Shown here: positions 4,844 to 5,825 of the stretch, piece after piece
How positions within the stretch are numbered: the stretch's first letter is position 1
Layout of the letters: every line of letters begins with the position of its first letter
Source of the DNA: Candidatus Aminicenantes bacterium UBA876
GTDB lineage: Bacteria > Acidobacteriota > Aminicenantia > UBA2199
DNA length: 5,825 bases
Assembly: GCA_002294665.1 (NCBI GenBank)
Contig: DBFQ01000005.1
Location: 1 to 5,825, forward strand
Direction: 5' to 3'
The notes under the pieces: generated by a model
Database searches by the model: none
What the model was told of the DNA's origin: nothing
The model's input: the letters and a program-made list of their open reading frames with translations, nothing else
Position numbers and translations under genes: made by a program

Positions 4844-5825
4844 ATGAAGCGAGGACTGGCATGCCTGCTGCTGGCGGTTTGTTGTCCGCTGATGCTGAGC
4901 GGCCGGGGAACCCAGCGCCTGGCTGAAAAAACCGCCGCCGCGATCGCCGAAATCATGGCCGACCGTTTCAATCCGCGCCTGACCGTAATTTCTTTTGAAA
5001 ACCATACCGAGTTATCGGACATGGTGATTCAGAATTTCTATCAGATCCTGGTATCGCGGCTGGAATCGTCGCCGCAGAAGAATTTCGATTTTTCTGATCG
5101 CATGGTTGCCTTCGCGAACGGCAAGGGTCGCTTCAACTCGCGCCGGCTGGATGAAATCGGATTTCTGGTCGCTCTGAAGATGCTGCGTTCCGGGCCGCAT
5201 GTGGGGGTCGGCATCACCGTGTTTTCCCGCCTTTCCGACCGCCTGGCTGCCGTGCGCTACGTTTCGGAATCCATTCCCCCGGAGGAATTGCGCGTGCTGG
5301 ACTTGCCCGAGCCGGCTTTCGCTTCGGCGGGATTCTCCATGACGGCGCGCCTGGAAGCCGATTCCGGCCTCATGGATGTCTGTTCACAAACTGAACCGAA
5401 CGGCAATATGCGTCATTATTTCCTTTTCCCCGATAAAGTCGACGTGTTTGAGTGGGGCGCCAGGCGCATGGTGCGCCTGATGACGCTGCCCCTCGAGTGG
5501 CCACGTCCCTTTGCACCGGCCCGGCATGTGGAAGGACACCTGCTGGTGTTTCACAACCCGGCGGGCACATGGTTGATCGCGGGCGCCAATGTGGCGGAGA
5601 AATCTCTCGTCTTCCTGCGCCGCGAGGGGAACTGGGAAGCCCAGCCTGCGCTTGATTTCGTTCCCATCCGCCATCTGTTGATTAACGATGTCCCGTATCT
5701 GGCCGGCGTTCGCTATGCCGCAGGCCGGAACTATTTTCGCGGGGGCCTGGTTCTGATGCCTTTCAGACAAGGTTTCCCCGATCCGGAGCGGCTCTATGAA
5801 AAGCCCCTTCCCGAAGCATTCGCGG
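4844..5825 (+). CDS. Unrecognised secreted protein, N-terminal part (3' end outside window)
   Basis: The frame from the ATG at 4844 is open for 327 codons to the window edge with no stop. The N-terminus (MKRG, then a Leu/Ala/Cys-rich core to LMLSG at about 19-20) is a good Sec signal peptide, so the product is probably periplasmic or exported. Residues about 45-135 alternate hydrophobic strands and helices (LTVISFENHTEL, IQNFYQILVSRLESS, LVALKMLRSG, GVGITVFSRLSDRLAAVRYVSE). I see a loose resemblance to LpoB/CsgG/TolB-N type domains there. Residues about 225-310 have repeated beta-strand and turn patterns (GHLLVFHNPAGTWLIAG, LVFLRREGNW, YLAGVRYAAGRNYFRGGLVLMPF) that suggest a beta-propeller of the FG-GAP/VCBS kind. 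Neither resemblance is firm. It starts 10 bases after the GTPase gene with no clear Shine-Dalgarno, probably in the same transcript. Confidence 0.82.
   Translation, partial: MKRGLACLLLAVCCPLMLSGRGTQRLAEKTAAAIAEIMADRFNPRLTVISFENHTELSDMVIQNFYQILVSRLESSPQKNFDFSDRMVAFANGKGRFNSRRLDEIGFLVALKMLRSGPHVGVGITVFSRLSDRLAAVRYVSESIPPEELRVLDLPEPAFASAGFSMTARLEADSGLMDVCSQTEPNGNMRHYFLFPDKVDVFEWGARRMVRLMTLPLEWPRPFAPARHVEGHLLVFHNPAGTWLIAGANVAEKSLVFLRREGNWEAQPALDFVPIRHLLINDVPYLAGVRYAAGRNYFRGGLVLMPFRQGFPDPERLYEKPLPEAFA
5461..5479 (+). repeat. 8-bp inverted repeat inside the terminal gene
   Basis: CAGGCGCA (5461-5468) and TGCGCCTG (5472-5479) are perfect complements around a TGG loop. It lies within coding sequence with no T-tract, and may be a by-product of GC-rich codons (RRMVRL). 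Confidence 0.4.

Noticed and set aside
4830..4860. TTGACC (4830-4835) as a promoter for the terminal gene
   Set aside because: The -10 position falls on GC-rich coding sequence with no TATAAT-like hexamer.
5384..5770. Minus-strand open frames (up to 128 codons) in the last kilobase, and a short + frame at 5452-5655
   Set aside because: The + frame from 4844 is open to the window edge with a good signal peptide and explains the region. The others are in the wrong frame or strand, without start signals.

Overview
This window is a dense, one-directional block of seven genes on the + strand. It comes from a diderm (outer-membrane-bearing) bacterium with moderately high GC. Reading 5' to 3': the 3' end of a TolA/TonB-type energy transducer, tolB, pal, cpoB (ybgF), ssb, an MglA-type small GTPase with a long C-terminal extension, and the 5' part of an unrecognised secreted protein that stays open to the window edge. 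No gap between genes exceeds about 46 bases. There is no RNA gene, CRISPR array, mobile element or convincing intrinsic terminator. The style of the TonB-C domain (FPYAYY start), the Pal sequence and the MglA paralogue would fit Acidobacteriota or a related lineage such as Aminicenantes. That placement is an impression from protein style, not a result.

Bases 1-3243 are the Tol-Pal module. TolA-type proteins pass proton-motive-force energy from TolQ/TolR (not seen, presumably upstream) to the periplasm. TolB binds Pal, Pal anchors the outer membrane to peptidoglycan, and CpoB regulates the system. tolA and tolB overlap by ATGA. pal has its own strong Shine-Dalgarno and a very good sigma70-like promoter at the end of tolB, so the abundant lipoprotein Pal can be made independently.

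Bases 3254-4833 hold ssb, whose ribosome-binding site overlaps the cpoB stop codon, and then the MglA-like GTPase two bases after the ssb stop. The GTPase domain matches the MglA family throughout (P-loop, R53, TVPGQ with Q82, NKRD). It carries Ala at position 21, which corresponds to Ras G12, and an acidic, probably disordered tail of about 110 residues followed by a small beta-rich module. No MglB/Roadblock partner is visible.

Bases 4844-5825 encode at least 327 residues of a signal-peptide-bearing protein with no recognised family. It occupies all of the last kilobase, which could otherwise be mistaken for non-coding.

The points most worth following are the linkage of Tol-Pal to an MglA-type polarity GTPase, the GTPase tail, the secreted protein at the end, the internal pal promoter, and two striking inverted repeats inside coding sequence (2802-2829 and 4789-4806).
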